A stretch of 64,000 nucleotides of DNA from Euborellia annulipes (GCA_023213315.1 JAKCPI010003142.1:62001-126000); one strand, 5' to 3'; counted from the first letter of the stretch, positions 23,760-35,397 are shown. A program made the numbers and translations. Notes: generated from the letters alone by a model not told the origin.

Positions 23760-26360
23760 ATAATTGCGTTTAGTTTATCATCTTATAATAAATAATATAT
23801 CTCTAATTATCGGACAGTTTCAAACTTGAATTTAAATTAATATTTATTGACTTTTTTTTTTAAATAAACATCTATGAGAAATTTTTGTATAGACCTATTG
23901 GTAGATAAAAAAAATTCTCCGTTTGAGAGGAGGATGATTATTTACGGCAATAGCGAATCCGCCAAACCAAGGTTAGGCCTTTTTTCGACATCCTGTCACA
24001 TATTTGATTCACTGTTTGACTTGCCAATAAAACGCGAGTCTTCCAAATCCATCGATAACATTTTTTTTTTTGTTTGCCAAGTCACACTTTTTTTTATCAG
24101 CTTTTCGTGTTTTTAGGTAGAGTTGTTTCCAAATTAGGTGGGTCATGATCTCTTATCTTTTGCTATTCTACTCTTTTCATCAGTGGAAATAACCGAGTAT
24201 TACACTGACACACTGGCTGTTTGCCATTTCCGATCGTCCTGAATGAATGCGACACCGCCTCATTTATTTTTATTTTTTGAATTTCAATTAATAACCTGTC
24301 AATTCATTTATCCGAATGAAAAGCAATTTTTTTTATTCATATCTGAATAAATATTAATTTTTTTTTTTTTTTCGATAAATAATAAAATCTATGAATAGAT
24401 GAATAGATTTTATTAGCAGAATTTTTTTTTTTTTATTTTTTAAGTTTATTTCATTACTTTTGTTGAATAAATTTACACAAGACTACTCTTAAAAAGAAAT
24501 AAATATTCACCCATGTAGCAATCAGTTCAGGATTTTAAACAATAAAAGATAAGTCCATTTTACGTCTAGAATACAAATTTGTCCATGAAAATAATCCAAT
24601 TTACTTTGAGTAAGAAATGGGAGATCGACTACACTGTTAAAAATTTTCAAAGGTTATTCATAATCTTGTATATGAAGCCTGTTACACAATCTGTTTATGA
24701 ATTTTACATTAGGGTATATGAAAAAATTCATATTCTAAAAAATGAACTTTAATAAACCAATTTATTAAAAGTCTTAAACGGGCTTATGAAAAATCTCAAA
24801 CACTAGTTTAAAAAAAACCGCCCCTCGTGAGGTTTGAACTCGGACTCTTGTTTTCTTCTCTTCATATGTATGACGCCTCTATTAACTCGACTACTCACGA
24901 TGTTAAGAATATACTTTTTAAGCTACTTAAATTTGATTTATATTTTTTTTTTTTACTTAATAAACCAGTTTATGAATTCTATTTCACAAACTGGGTATAT
25001 TAAAATTCAAGCACGAAAGTATATGAAAAACGATTGAAAATTCATAATTTTTTTTTACAGCGTAGACATGAAGAAGTATGTCAAAAGCAAACGAAACTTT
25101 GGCAATTTTTACTTTTTTTTCAATGTTTGAAATAATTTTCGTCATTAGCACTGTGTTTTTGAGTATTCATGATCATGTCACTCGAGTGCACATGCGCGTC
25201 AATCGAAATTAGATGCTCAAAATTCTTGCAAACAAGTTTGAAGCCTTGAAGCCCATTGCTAAAGACTTCTTTTATATAAGAGGCATGGCAAAAATGTCTG
25301 ATATTTACCTATTATTATGTATAAGATACAAAAAAAAAAAAAAGAAGAAATCCTAAAAATGAATTTAGCAATTTTTAATTCATTACATTTTAAATTAAAC
25401 CTTATAGCTAAGTAGAAATAGGTAAATGAAAATCAAAGCACCTAATTGATAATTATATTCCAAGAAAAATTAATGAAACATTTAATAATTTCTTCTTTAG
25501 GCAAGATTGTCGTTAAATTAAGATTTTAATTAAATTTTGATTTAAAAATCCACTGATTAGCGATCCCTTATGATATTCTCTCATTAACGTTTTCATTAAA
25601 ATTTCATCAATCACTCTTCGGCTCATTAAATTAAATTACACTTTAAAAGACGTTTTGATAAAGAAATAAAAAAATAGTTCTTGTTTATTAGAATCGTTTT
25701 TGTTGTTTTTGTTAATATAAATTTTTTAAACTATTATTTTTCAAACCCCTAAAATAGATGAACGTAATCTCGATTTGGTTTTGTTTATTTATTTATTTTG
25801 CACGTCGATTGACTCACGAAGTCGCCGCAACTCTCTTAATGAACTTGGCGGACACGACCTAGCAAGAAATTATTCTTTTATAGATCAAATAAGGCCTTAA
25901 CAACTTTGGGAACAGAATCCTTAAAACGAACCTGATTTATTCAAAATACGTGGCCCAGCACCTCACAATTAATTAGCATCTCTTCAACATCTGTATTTGT
26001 GCAATTTCGTATTTTTTTTTTTTGTTGTAACCAATTAATTGAAGAACATCCCGCCTTGCTCGGGAACATTTTAACAATCTCAAATTGTTGGTGTTTGTTT
26101 GGAGAACAATTTTAGTGCCAGCCTTGTCCTATCTATCAAACATAAACAACTCATGGTGCGACCCAATTTTGTCACTTGCCAAAAACTAATTTGTGCCACT
26201 TGGCGATTCCAATTCTGAAGCTATTTTCGAGCTAGGTCAAAAATTAGCGGATATTTCGAATTATTTATAAACAATAGTTTCTTTTTTCACACTGTGTTAA
26301 AAACAAATGTAGGGATTCATATTTGGACTATTTCGACTTAATCTTTATTTACTTATTTAT
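23760..26360. other. AT-rich sequence, nothing firmly recognised
   Basis: A minus-strand tRNA B-box-like segment (GAGTTCAAACC) at 24829-24842 suggests a tRNA-derived fragment. The 25.85-26.27 kb part is less repetitive and contains homeodomain-type TAATTAG sites; no gene seen. Confidence 0.4.
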
Positions 26361-26361
26361 T

Positions 26362-26604
26362 TATTTTTTTTAATTAAAAAACACTCACACAAACATTCAC
26401 ACAGCCTTTTCGGCAACTTAGGCCAGATAAGACTTTACGATTACCGTTATATATGTTAATATATATTGTGGGTTCAGGCATTTTTATTTAAGCCATCTGG
26501 TATCCAAATGGCTTAAATAAAATCATCGGACTGCCTGGAGTCCGAACTCACGACGTTTGGTATAGGAGGTAGGCACGCTACCTACTACACCAAGCCCGGG
26601 GGCA
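26362..26604 (-). repeat. SINE-A, near full length
   Basis: T-rich left end, acactcacacaaacattcac, cagccttttcggcaacttag, palindrome about 26486-26520 and tRNA-like head ending caccaagcccgggggc. Confidence 0.85.
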
Positions 26605-26724
26605 TCATTCAATTTAATAGTAAAGGAGATGAAATACAATAAATTTCTTTATTTAATATACCAGTATATAATATTTTCTAAACTGACTATTACTATTAAC
26701 ATCCACTGGATTCACAGTTATACA

Positions 26725-27220
26725 TATTAAATGGACGATGTTATGCACGAAGGAACCAAGCGCCATTAAGCTAAATCTGAGAAAGGGGCATTTCATTTGC
26801 ACACTTGTAAACAAACACAATGCCAATGACTTTTTTCTTGTTTTATACAAAAAAAAAAAGTGTCAGAGTAATAATGTTGTGATTTAAATAAAGAAGTAGA
26901 TCTTTTTTTCCCTACAATCCAAGTAAAAATGATTAAAAATGATCGAGGAATTCACACGCCCGCACCAGGGACAGACACAGAAGATCGAAAGTGACCAGAA
27001 GAAAAATGTGTCTCTGGTGCGGGCGTGTGTATCCCTGTGTGTCCCTGGTGCGGACGTGTAGGCCTGTATGTCCCTGTATGTCTCTCAAGGTTGCAGACCT
27101 GCTGAGGGCGTGTGTATTCCTCCATCATTTTTAATCACTTTTACTTGGAAAGATGGCGGTCTTATCTCAATTTCGATCAAAATGGCGCTTGGTTCCTTTG
27201 TGCATAACATCGTTCAAATA
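26725..27220. mobile_element. Foldback element with spaced arms
   Basis: gatgttatgcacgaaggaac (about 26735) recurs inverted at about 27190-27212, and tccaagtaaaaatgattaaa (about 26919) recurs inverted at about 27125-27150. The middle has tandem gtccctggtgcgg...cgtgt units. Both ends encode the chance peptide MALGSFVHNIV. Confidence 0.65.
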
Positions 27221-27379
27221 AAATTTATCATTAGAAATCGTTATCATTATAAATCATTATATTGAGAACTCGTCTTATGAATGCCTTTCTTCTTACCAGC
27301 AGGCGAAGTTGGACTATTAATTCATTCTTTTATGACTAAACCATTGAGGGTTCATTATTTAAAACCACATTAGTCCTGA

Positions 27380-27418
27380 TGAAGGGAGACTTTGAGTCCC
27401 CCGAAACGTCGACTGTAT
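27380..27418 (+). other. CTGATGA-hairpin-GAAACGTC motif copy
   Basis: CTGATGAAGGGAGACT, loop, AGTCCCCCGAAACGTCGAC. A 4-bp inner and 3-bp outer stem can form. No clear arms nearby. Confidence 0.6.
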
Positions 27419-28661
27419 AGTGGTATTAAAATTTGGCCTGAAAATACCTCCAGCATTTTCATTTCTCATTCATTATAAATCGTCAGAAAAAGTCCATATT
27501 CTCTTATATAGTCTCCTCTCAGGCGCGTAGATTTTTTCGGGATAGGAACTCAGATTTAAAAAATCACACCCCTCCCCTACTAACATATTTTATTTACAAG
27601 AGCCTCTCAAAAATAATATTTCATGAAAATTTTTTTAAATGTATTTGTTTCTTCTTCTCTCTAGAATGAATTTTTATGAATTTCACAGATTCACACCCTA
27701 TCGTATTTGATTTTGATTTAGATCCTATATTTGAGGGTTAAATGAAGACTCTGGAAGTCTTCAGTTGGGAGTGAGAGAATGAAGAATATCACTTAAAAAT
27801 AAAACAAATAATTTATAGAAATTTTTAAGGCAAAATGGAAATTTTTAAGGCAAAATGGATCTAATTTAAATTTTTTTCTTTTTATACATTAAATCAGCGT
27901 TTTCCAAACTGTGAGGCGCGCCTCCCTAGGGAGGCGCGGACTAGTCTAAGGGGAGGCGCGAATATTGGCCACCAAGATCAATTTTCCAAATGATTGCTAG
28001 TTTTGTAAATAAAATAATTTAGAAGATTCTGGGACTGAGTTTTTAATTATAATAATAAATATGAATAAATTAAAAAAATATTTTTATATAAATTTATATT
28101 TTTTAGTATTAAAATTTTTTGTTTTTGTATTATTTTATTAAATGTGTGGGGTAGGGGGGCGGCATACGATTAAATATTTTTAAGGGAGGCGTTAAAACAT
28201 AAACCACTGGCCTAAAGTAAGACATTCTAGAAAATTATACTATGTATAAAACCCAAAGACGGATCCAGGGAAGTTTTTCAGGGTTTTAATTTTTTTCTGA
28301 CTAGACGCGAAGCTCGCCCAAGGCGATAGCTTTGTTAATTATTTTATTTATTAGGATTGGATAAGGGGTTGAAAAATTGAAAAAAAAAATGTTTTTTAAA
28401 TTTATTTTAGCTAAATCGAAGCCAAATAAATAGAAAACATTCAAAAAATAGCGTTATTATTTTGATTAGGGGGGGATGAAGGGTTGATTATTTAAGAAGG
28501 GCCTTGGAATATTCTAAATCACTTGTTGACATTCTTTTCCAGTTTTAAATATAGTTAGATTAGAGCAAAAGGTATTTTTTTACTTTTAATAAAAAGGGAA
28601 TTGTTATTTTCATCTGTTTTATTCCTATACAAACAGAGAGAGACAAGTCTATCTCTCGTTC

Positions 28662-28793
28662 AGTCGAGAGCGTGGCCGAGATGCAGGCGCTGCTCTTTTT
28701 TTTGTGTTTAAAGTGAATCAAAGTGAATAATTAATATAGTGTAATTCACCCTGACCTCACCGTCAACCAGCACACCCTCTTGAGTTATTTAAG
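28662..28793 (+). promoter_or_regulatory. Promoter/first-exon-like segment in composite copy 2
   Basis: Same initiator (TCAGTCGAGAGCGTGGCC) and same donor-like end (TTTAAG|GTAATTATT) as copy 1, with small indels between. Confidence 0.35.
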
Positions 28794-29386
28794 GTAATTA
28801 TTATGCATTTTATCGTTGAAAAAAAAAATGATAGAAACAAATAATTTGGCTGAGAAAAACGATTCTTTTGAATATGAAAATAAAATAAAAATTAAAATAA
28901 TTATTTATAAATCTATTCAAATTATTTTGAGAGTAATTTCGCGGTGAAGGCTCGCATTTTCTTAAAGGGGGGGGGGGGGAGGTATGAAGGCATTAAACAT
29001 GGGGGTTAATGTCCCATCCCCTAAAATGCACAAAGATATTAATGTTTTTTAATACTTTTACTAAAAATAAGTGCATTCCGTTTGAGTTAAAATTTATATT
29101 CAATATTTAGCAAATAGCATAGTGGTGTAGAAACATTTTAATGTCATTCTAAAATTTCTTATTGCAGGGGCGGAATTAATTTTTGAAGATTTCGAAACTC
29201 TCATAAACAGATAATAATAACACTGGGTAACTTAAGAACTCATCGAATCTCTTGCAGAATTTTTTTAAGGATTTTTTTCATTAGGTAGAAAAGTAAGATA
29301 TGATTAGTCCACTTAGAATTTTACTGGGGTGAGTTAGCGCATTTTTTTGTATTTAGAACTAACCTCAATTAGGATTTGAATTTTTA

Positions 29387-29637
29387 CTTTCTCTTACCTA
29401 TATGTATAAGTTAATATCCATATATATATAGAGAAGTATTGGATTCATGTCAAAAATTCGATGTCTAGACTTTGATGGATATATACATTTTGAGGTCCCC
29501 TGAATCAAAAAAAATGGTTTTCGAGACATGTTCTGTCTGTGTGTCTGTTTGGGTTCAATTTAAAGTATGAAGGAATTGAGCTGAGAGGTTGAAATTTTAT
29601 ATTTAAGTTAGGCACCCCCCTAGGGCGTGAAAATAAG
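29387..29637 (+). mobile_element. Family T 5' fragment
   Basis: ttactttctcttacctatat through tgaggtcccctgaatc and taggcacccccctagggcgt; the 3' part is missing. Lies inside composite hAT copy 2. Confidence 0.75.
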
Positions 29638-29661
29638 ATTTGAGAAAAATATTTTTCTTCA

Positions 29662-29866
29662 GGAATGGAAGTTAGAAAAAACGAAACCAGAATTTTTTCT
29701 TTAAAAATATATTTTAACAGCTTACGTTTCAGCTTTGGTCAAAGCCATCCTCGGAGCTGTTAGTGGTCATCCGAGGATGGCTTTGACCAAGGTCGAAACG
29801 TAAGCTGTTAAAATATATTTTTAAAGAAAAAATTCTGGTTGCGTTTTCTTGTAACTTTCATTCCTG
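29662..29866. mobile_element. Foldback element inside composite hAT copy 2
   Basis: Arms 29662-29755 and 29770-29866 are near-perfect. Motif: gaGGATGGCTTTgaccAAGG-TCGAAACG in the right arm, with the mirror in the left arm. Confidence 0.85.
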
Positions 29867-29901
29867 ATACAAATTCCACCAGCCATAAATTACCCTTATA
29901 C

Positions 29902-30159
29902 CAGGGTTTTCCAAACTGTGAGGCGCGGACTAGTCTAAGGGGAAGCGCGAATATTGGCCACCAGGACCAATTTTCCAAATGATTGCTAGTTTTAATATAA
30001 ATAAGAATAAATAAATAAAAATATTTTTATATAAATTTATATTTTTTAGCATTAAAAATTTTTGTTTTTGTATTACTTTATAAAATGGGAGGGGGGGGGG
30101 CGTCATAAGAATAAATATTTTTAAGGGAGGCGTGGTAACATAAAGTTTGGAAACCACTG
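29902..30159. mobile_element. hAT MITE unit forming the right arm of composite copy 2
   Basis: Complete unit from CAGGGTTTTCCAAACTGTG to TTTGGAAACCACTG. Its own left flank does not match its right flank, which instead matches the left flank of the whole composite. This shows that its outer end acted with the distant left end at 27895. Confidence 0.75.
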
Positions 30160-30169
30160 CATTAAATCA

Positions 30170-30960
30170 TCTTTTCTCTTGGATCTTGTCAAAAATATTT
30201 TAAGTTCATTTAGTATATAGGCATAATCCAATAAATGAATACTAGTATAAACTAGTGAGATTCTTAAAAAAAAATACAAATCACGGTATATTAAGGGGGA
30301 TCTAAATCATGATAGTCCATATATGTATCCAACTAATTAGATGTCTAAACATATTTACAATGAGGATCAAAGCGAAAAAAACAACTTGTTAAAAAAAACA
30401 ACTTGACTTTTGCTTTTGCGTTCATTCGCTTAAATAAAAAAAAATTTTTTAAAAATAATTTTTTTATTTAATTAGTTACCGATTACATGTACTATTAAAA
30501 TAGTAAAAATATTCCCTTTATAGATAAGACTACTCTATCAATTATTCATGTTAATTTTTTTATTTCGTTTTTTAAAAAACGTCATCATCATACATTCATA
30601 TATTAATTTTTTTATATTAATAATATAATTCAAGTTTTAATATTCAAAAGAAATGTTAACTTCCTGATAATATAAATTAGATTGAAAGGAAAATCATACA
30701 TTTTATTTAATTAATAAATAGATGTGGGCGTATAAATAAAAAACAGTCTACTGCTCGAAAATAATTAAAAATTCTACTCTATCTTTGATTTATTTAATTT
30801 ATATACTTTTGTAATTGTCTGAGAGTGCCATTGTTCTCTTTTCCCCTAAAGATAGGCAACCTACGTTACAAAAGATTTGATTAATATAAACAAAAATGAA
30901 ATATTAAAAGAAAAATGTTAATTATATTATAAAATATAAATTATATTAATAAATATAATA
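30170..30960. other. AT-rich sequence, nothing recognised
   Basis: Plain AT-rich DNA with A and T runs. Confidence 0.5.
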
Positions 30961-30969
30961 GAAACTATG

Positions 30970-31650
30970 GAGATCTTTATTTTGAAATCAAGATGTTGAC
31001 CGCTGCAGTTGATATGCAAATAATCGCCAGCCAGCTTCGATCATTTCACTGCCATCTGGAGGCCTGACGACTAACTAATCGCTCCCCCTTATCCCACGGG
31101 ATCTGCTTCTCCAACCGGGTGCTTTGAACCCAAGCATTCATTGCATATTCCTTCAAATTGAGTGGAAGAATAATCAAAAGCACGCCAGATCCCGTTTCCC
31201 AGTGCGGTTGACATCATTCATCTTGGTTGCCATTTCCATAATCGAATTCGTTCGACATTGAAATCAGTCCCATCGTTGTATAGTAATGCGGCTGGACTCA
31301 GTTAATTCCGGGCTGATGTACTGCCCTACAAATGACGACTAAGTCAAGGTCCCATACTCAGGCCCTTCGGGACCTTTTTTTAGGCCGCTTGCTTTAAGCC
31401 GCGTGCAGAACTCGCATACGTCATCGGCGACGTCCTTGGAGGCGCAGACCCAAGGCTCTTCCTGATTGGCCGCCGCCTCCATTAACATTCCCCCGGGCCA
31501 TTCCATCGACGCCATTTTCATTTTCATAAAATCGTGACATACCAAGTGATAGGCATCAAAACAGCCAAGCAGAGATATGATATTTGTGGCCCCAGGGTCA
31601 GCTTTGCCACTTGCTATTACGGACAAACGTAACGCGGAATATATTTATTT
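30970..31650 (-). other. GC-rich island with an unrecognised minus-strand ORF
   Basis: The longest frame, about 31339-31641 on the minus strand, has no ATG at its start but includes internal Met codons. It is rich in Glu, Asp, Lys and Cys with balanced composition, including WPGGMLMEAAANQEEPWVC and DVADDVCEFCTRL. No family is recognised. On the + strand TCAAGGTCC at 31344-31352 is one base off an FTZ-F1 site. It may be an exon, a gene relic or a conserved control region. Confidence 0.3.
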
Positions 31651-32225
31651 TTAAAATTTTATAATCATAGTTCATCCTGAATAAACTATAATTAGCCAAG
31701 TCAACAACTATTTTTATTTCGCAGATAGTTGCCAAGATAACTTCTTCTAAGATTCGTACCAATAGTACTAATAACTCATATTTTATTTACTTTACTATTT
31801 ATTATTTTCTCTCTTTGTCTATTAATATAGACTAATCCTAATATTTAATATCTACATTTCCCTCTTTCAGATCGAAATTACAATTTTCGGTTAATTCTTT
31901 TGTTCTCCATCACGAATTATATTTTTTAATTGATTAAAAATTAATACTTAGCCTTTTTCCCAAGTCTTCTGTAATATCTTATAATTTTATAAACAATTTT
32001 AATTCTAAATAATTAGTTGATTTCATCAATTCCTTATTACATCATTATACTAGAGCCAATTTCTATTGTAAAAACAAATTACTTTAAATACTATTCCTAT
32101 AAAATAATTGGAACAAATTTAAATATATCTTTTTTTAATTTGCCGGCTTTTGGGTTACAATATTCAGCTCTAGAAGTGTATAAAATAAAAATTTTAAAAC
32201 AAAGGAAATCATCTTTTTTATTTCA
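31650..32225. other. AT-rich sequence, nothing recognised
   Basis: A 75-residue frame at 32017-32244 has AT-driven composition (I, N, Y, K) and runs into a SINE. Confidence 0.5.
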
Positions 32226-32382
32226 TTTGTCTTTTTCGGCATAGATTCCGTCTCTATTTATTTCAATTGATTGGTAGACAATCCAATTGAAATAAATTGT
32301 CGCTTAGGGATGGGATGCGAACCCGCAACCCTTGGTCCAAATGGCCAGCACGTTAACCAATACACCAAAGCCCGAGGGCGAA
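32226..32382 (-). repeat. SINE-B, full length
   Basis: gtctttttcggcatagattc, attgattggtagacaatcca and head with B box GGGTTCGCATCCC on the minus strand, ending accaaagcccgagggcg. Confidence 0.85.
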
Positions 32383-32424
32383 AATCATCTAAAATTAATA
32401 TCCATATTAATATATAATTTCAAA

Positions 32425-32646
32425 TATGTGGATGTTGTTGCATGGGCAGCCAAGGCGAAAAAAAAGTCTATTTTTGTCGACGTTTCGAATACCACTCTTC
32501 ATCAGGACAAAAATGATAACAAATTGTCAGGTTAGTTGACATCATTTTTATCCTGATGAAGAGTGCGATCGGCACTCGAAACGTCGACAAAAAATAAACT
32601 TATTTTGTTTTTCGCCTTGGCTGCCCCTACCACCACATCCTCATAT
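32425..32646. mobile_element. Foldback element with the clearest CTGATGA-GAAACGTC motifs
   Basis: Arms 32425-32517 and 32541-32646. The right arm holds CTGATGAAGAGTGC-gatcg-GCACTCGAAACGTCGAC with a perfect 6-bp stem; the left arm has the mirror form. Confidence 0.85.
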
Positions 32647-32892
32647 CATAATATCCAGCCATCAAGAAACAACTAGTTATAATTTCAAAGATTTTATCTT
32701 AAAGCGTGAAAAAATCCGAGATTGTAACAGAAATTAAATCTTTTCCCGTGACTAATTTATATAATAAATTAAAAACCACCATAAACTAAATAGAAATAAA
32801 CAAATTTAACCCTCTCAAATTTGTATACGTTATTTTTTGTTAATTTTGATTCTGGAATTTTTTTTTAAAATTACTTTTTTTTCTTTGTTCAG

Positions 32893-33151
32893 GTGGACGA
32901 CCAGATGAAGCTGCTACAACATTCATGGTCAGATATGCTGGTGCTGGACCATGTGCACCAAAGGATGCACAACTCCCTACCTGATGAAATGAATCTGCCT
33001 AATGGCCAGAAATTCGACTTGTTGGCGTTGGGACTTCTAGGAGTGCCGTCTCTCGCTGAACATTTTAATGGACTCACTGCCAGGCTTCTCGAGCTCAAAT
33101 TCGATCTCGGCGATTATGTCTGTCTCAAGTTCCTGCTCCTCCTTAACCCTG
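32893..33151 (+). CDS. ftz-f1: FTZ-F1 (NR5A) nuclear receptor, ligand-binding-domain exon (antepenultimate)
   Basis: This exon encodes 86 residues beginning VDDQMKLLQHSWSDMLVLDH, the helix 3-5 signature of the NR5A ligand-binding domain, and ending DYVCLKFLLLLNP. Arthropod FTZ-F1 proteins share these segments almost word for word. FTZ-F1 is a monomer-binding transcription factor active in the nucleus during moulting and metamorphosis. The exon follows a pyrimidine-rich acceptor (ttgttcag) and starts in phase 0, matching the known ELK|VDD junction. It ends in phase 1 at G|gtgag. The preceding exon, which should encode the start of the ligand-binding domain and further upstream the zinc fingers, was not found in 1-32892. 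The upstream intron is therefore at least 32.9 kb, or an exon has been missed. Assignment to NR5A is secure; orthology to insect FTZ-F1 rather than Hr39 rests on recalled similarity. Confidence 0.95.
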
Positions 33152-33581
33152 GTGAGTTTACAACGACCAGATCGTCTCTCTATAGCATCTAATAAAAAAT
33201 AGTCCAAAAGTTAACTGTCTATATTATTTATTACTTACAGTTACAACTTTTCAAAGCTTCCCATTTTGACAATAATATTTGAAGTCATAAAGAATTTGAA
33301 AATCAAAAAACTCAGAAACCCTTCAAATAAAACGTCCGGATTTCCCTTCTTGGAATCTTTTTCTTTTGGTTGACTCTTCGTTGTTTTGGAACGGTCTTAG
33401 GGTAGGGGAGGGTAATTCCTTGAATTCTGTCTCTATACCAATAACAAGAAGGTTGATTTTTGCCGACACATCTTTAAAGTATAGACTACAAATGTTTTGA
33501 AGATTCTTTTTAAAATTTTATTTAAATTTGAAGAGATAAATTGGCTGTTGTATTTCCTGTCACCTAAACAAGATGAATTTA

Positions 33582-34268
33582 TTACTTTCTCTTACCTATG
33601 TATATATGTATATATATATAGAGAGAAAGTATTGGATTCATGTCAAAAATTCGATGTCGAGATTTTGATGGATCTTCACGTTTTGAGGTCCCCTGAATCC
33701 AAAAAAGTGGTTTTCGCGACATGGTCTGTCTGTGGGTGGGTGGGTGTGTGTGTCTGTCGTGTGTCTGTGTGTCTTTGAACAAAATATCTCAAGAACGAAA
33801 AGAGCTAGGAAGTTGAAATTTTATATTTAAGTTAGGCACCCCCATGGGACGTGACACGAAGCTTTTGAACAAAATCGACCAAAAAGTACTAGCACTTTTC
33901 TGATTCACTTTTTCAGTTTTTTTCGATTTTCTCAAAATTTGCTCCAACGATTTTTTTTAAATTCAAAAATCAATTATTTTTTAGATTCTCTATAAAATGT
34001 ATATTCTCATTTTGTGATTGAAATCTTCTGAAGACCACTTTACTCTTGTACTCCATAGAAAAGATAGGAGAAATGGTTGCCATGGTATCAAAATATAAAT
34101 ATTTTCCCATACTTATAAATTTTACATCTTGAATTCAATTGTACTCTACTGTCGGAAACTAAATACATGTCGACACAAAAAATCTGGTGTGACAAGCACA
34201 GTACACAACTTTCGATTACCGCAGGTAAGAGAAAGTTGTGTGCTGTGCGCCAGTCACACCAGATTTTT
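33582..34268 (+). mobile_element. Family T element, near full length
   Basis: From ttactttctcttacctatgt to cagtcacaccagatttt, 687 bp, uninterrupted; reference copy. X-box relative GTTGCCATGGTATC near 34076. The ends form hairpins, the right one from ctggtgtgacaagcacag and its complement. Confidence 0.8.
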
Positions 34269-34791
34269 AATTTTTCAGTGAATTTATATAAAACGAATTA
34301 TAGTCTGATTATTTTGATTTACACTCTGGTCATATCTCTAGGAACAGTTTTAGATTATTTTTTTTATCTTTGAGATGTTCTCTGACCTTCTCTCTTGATC
34401 ATCATATTTTTATTCAATTTGAGCGCCTGGCTTTCGGCCAGTAGGCAACCTGTTAAATCCACCCCTATATAATTATAGGCCTACTAAAAAAATCACCTTC
34501 TCATTCCACCCGCTAAATTTTTTTTATGATAACTCTCTTATCAATACTCTTTTAGCGAATGCCGCTTAAGAAAATTTATAACATAACCGGATGCTCAATT
34601 TTTTCTTTATCATGTGTTGAATAACATGGGCGTCGCCAAGGGCAGGGCCCCCTGCATCTGAAAATATTAGTCTAAACACGAACTAAATGTCTCAAAATTT
34701 TGTAAATCTTTACTTTTTATTAGTTAAATATTTTTCGAGATCTAAATATTTCAAAATACCTCGATTCGGACTTAACTAGTCATATATATAT

Positions 34792-35075
34792 TTAACAAGA
34801 CTGTGAGTGTTGTTTATTGGTGAGGCCAAACATCCCATGGCCCCCGGGAATCGAACCCAGGATCTTCAGCCTTTCCGGGGCATTGGCATGCTGTCCATTG
34901 CACCAGGCCACCGGCACCTCGACCTACACCGGTTTTATTGGTGTAAGTCGAGGGTCCGGTGGCCTGGTGCAATGGACAGCATGCCAATGCCCCGGAAAGG
35001 CTGGAGATCCTGGGTTCGATTCCCGGGGGCCATGGGATGTTTGGCCTCACCAATAAATAACACAGTCTTGTTAAA
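34792..35075. mobile_element. Near-perfect foldback of a tRNA-like unit
   Basis: Arms 34792-34933 and 34942-35075 are almost identical in inverted orientation, from tttaacaagactgtgagtgt to acacagtcttgttaaa. Each arm holds a tRNA-like sequence with intact Pol III boxes. The loop is only about 8 bp, ggttttat. Confidence 0.9.
34958..35034 (+). ncRNA. tRNA-like unit in the right foldback arm
   Basis: A box TGGTGCAATGG (34965-34975) and B box GGTTCGATTCC (35013-35023), with GGTGGCC/GGCCAT able to form most of an acceptor stem. Anticodon arm is unclear, so it is probably a SINE head and not a working tRNA. The mirror copy is at about 34836-34912 (minus). Confidence 0.5.
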
Positions 35076-35397
35076 TTGACTTTTTATGTTTGATAAAATT
35101 CTACTATTTATCATCTCAAATTTAGATAAATTTATTATTTCTTAAGTTAAAAAATGAAGCAGTTAATATAAACAAAGTCTCTGAGCCCAAAAAGCATTTG
35201 AAATGAACTTGGAGTCGATTATGAAACCTCGCGAATGGAATGTAGAGTCTTATGCCTCCAGGGAACATAATTAAGGATGGAAGCTGACAATTTTTTTACT
35301 TAAGAAATAATTTTTTTTTTTAAGTAAAAATAAAATTTTAATCATTCGTGAAAATCAATTTGATCTGATAATCTGTTTGCACTTAATTTTTATTGTT

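Larger units (their letters stand above)
27895..30159. mobile_element. Composite hAT-like transposon, copy 2 (TSD CATTAAAT)
   Basis: Same termini as the copy at 6748. Flanks 27887-27894 and 30160-30167 are both CATTAAAT. The left MITE-like unit (27895-28208) and right unit (29902-30159) are in direct orientation, each with its own CAG...CACTG-like ends. The core 28209-28870 matches copy 1; the middle part differs and holds a family T fragment and a foldback. No transposase ORF. Confidence 0.8.

Noticed and set aside
26653..27265. Shared peptide MALGSFVHNIV on opposite strands as a conserved protein
   Set aside because: The sharing results from the inverted arms of a foldback element.
1..32892. 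FTZ-F1 zinc-finger exon
   Set aside because: Looked for by eye (CxxC patterns, GC-rich short exons) and not found. A tblastn search would decide.
34958..35034. Functional tRNA gene
   Set aside because: A and B boxes are intact but the anticodon arm does not fold convincingly and acceptor pairing is imperfect.
34814..35079. Overlapping 79-90 residue ORFs on both strands
   Set aside because: They are the two arms of the tRNA-like foldback read in mirror image.
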